NCBI RefSeq assembly: GCF_018401815.1
Contig: NZ_JAGYKG010000002.1
Span: forward strand, 434,001 to 498,000
DNA: 64,000 nucleotides
Direction of reading: 5' to 3'
Origin: Nonlabens sp.
Lineage (GTDB): Bacteria > Bacteroidota > Bacteroidia > Flavobacteriales > Flavobacteriaceae
Shown here: positions 63,542-64,000 of the stretch, piece after piece
How positions within the stretch are numbered: position 1 is the first letter of the stretch
How the letters are laid out: every line of letters begins with the position of its first letter
Position numbers and translations under genes: made by a program
Notes under the pieces: generated by a model
Databases searched by the model: none
The model's input: the letters and a program-made list of their open reading frames with translations, nothing else
What the model was told of the DNA's origin: nothing

Positions 63542-64000
63542 ATGAAAAGATTATTAGACATCGAGTTTCACAAATTCAGATACAGTAAAAGCAGCAAAAC
63601 ACTTACCATTATTTATTTAGCTATAGTAGTCCTATTAATGCTTTCGGGCATGATACGAATCAAATTGAATGGCTTTAATGGCAGCTTCTCCGATTTAGGA
63701 ATATTTAATTTTCCATTGATCTGGCACGTGAGTACTTACTTCACCAGCTTTCTTAAGATTTTTATTGCGATAGTGATCGTATCCTTAACGGCAAATGAAT
63801 ACAGTAATAGAACGTTAAAGCAAAACTTGATAGATGGTTTAAGTAAAAAGGAATTAATACTATCTAAGTTTTATTTAGCGCTTACTCTGGCTATACTCAC
63901 TACTTTGATCGTATTCTTAGCCTCTTTAATATTAGGCTTGATTTATTCTGACTTTAATGAGGCCTCCATAATTTTCTCCCAAATGGGATATCTCGGAGCG
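63542..64000 (+). CDS. ABC-2 type transporter permease, N-terminal part (runs off window)
   Basis: 153 codons from ATG 63542. MKRLLDIEFHKFRYSKSSKT is a typical ABC-2 permease start, then hydrophobic helices (LTIIYLAIVVLLMLSG, LALTLAILTTLIVFLASLIL) and the segment SLTANEYSNRTLKQNLIDGL, the characteristic E-x-x-x-x-T-L-x-Q-x-x-I of this family. It pairs with the ATPase at 62637. The rest lies beyond the window. Confidence 0.85.
   Translation, partial: MKRLLDIEFHKFRYSKSSKTLTIIYLAIVVLLMLSGMIRIKLNGFNGSFSDLGIFNFPLIWHVSTYFTSFLKIFIAIVIVSLTANEYSNRTLKQNLIDGLSKKELILSKFYLALTLAILTTLIVFLASLILGLIYSDFNEASIIFSQMGYLGA

Noticed and set aside
1..64000. tRNA or rRNA genes, prophage, integrase-linked attachment sites
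   Set aside because: No T-loop-like sequences with CCA ends, rRNA segments, phage structural genes or integrases were recognised by eye.

Overview
The window is chromosomal DNA of a low-GC, probably marine member of the Flavobacteriaceae (Bacteroidota). The signs are two complete and one partial large secreted proteins of the type IX secretion (T9SS) kind, two of them ending in a gliding-motility-type (type B) sorting domain; the T9SS gene porQ beside cmk; YfhO, DUF4834, DUF2007 and DUF4920 family genes; promoters of the Bacteroidota form TAnnTTTG; few Shine-Dalgarno sites; and many TTG start codons followed by AAA. It looks like ordinary chromosome with one decayed insertion sequence. I see no prophage, CRISPR array, rRNA or tRNA.

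Layout. 1-6.3 kb: start of a secreted T9SS-type protein, an NAD-dependent lysine-forming saccharopine dehydrogenase-like enzyme, and a 1228-residue lectin-type adhesin with seven 98-residue repeats. 6.3-14.2 kb: a MazG-like pyrophosphohydrolase, then a vitamin B12 uptake region: a BtuB-like receptor behind a cobalamin riboswitch, a divergent BtuF-like lipoprotein, a flavoprotein, and BtuC/BtuD. 14.3-23.5 kb: PepD, MnmD with a DUF4920 lipoprotein, IlvE, a second repeat adhesin, and UvrB. 23.7-28.8 kb: a C1q-like surface protein, a lipoprotein-MscS pair, a SUI1-type factor, an IS3 remnant and pterin dehydratase. 29-36.4 kb: a light-damage and redox cluster with an SRPBCC-SDR-photolyase operon, a second photolyase/cryptochrome, DUF2007, and a zinc-finger FAD monooxygenase. 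37-46.7 kb: a very basic secreted protein, a flippase-glycosyltransferase-YfhO-DUF4834 operon, an outer-membrane protein and an acetyltransferase. 46.8-57.7 kb: RNase Z, a STAS-like protein, pyrB, pyrR, rpsA, cmk-porQ, mtaB, miaE and ctaA. 58-64 kb: small lysine-rich protein, esterase with TPRs, a pRiA4b ORF-3-like protein, a nucleoid-associated protein, an unknown kinase-like protein, and an ABC ATPase with the start of its permease.

The most striking signal is not a gene. A perfect palindrome, GCTTTCGCGAAAGC (usually extended to CGCTTTCGCGAAAGCG), occurs 14 times, about once per 4.5 kb, where chance predicts about 0.0002 copies. Nine copies lie inside genes and are read in all three possible frames (AFAKA, RFRES, LSRKR). 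In porQ the copy encodes the signal peptidase site. One intergenic copy is the centre of a 42-bp perfect palindrome. It behaves like a lineage-specific highly iterated palindrome that is tolerated or inserted in coding sequence, and its function is unknown to me. Other unusual items are two intergenic GAANTN hexamer repeats in opposite orientation, an SDR without the catalytic tyrosine, the zinc-finger/monooxygenase fusion, and several false TTG starts that are really the last bases of TAnnTTTG promoters.
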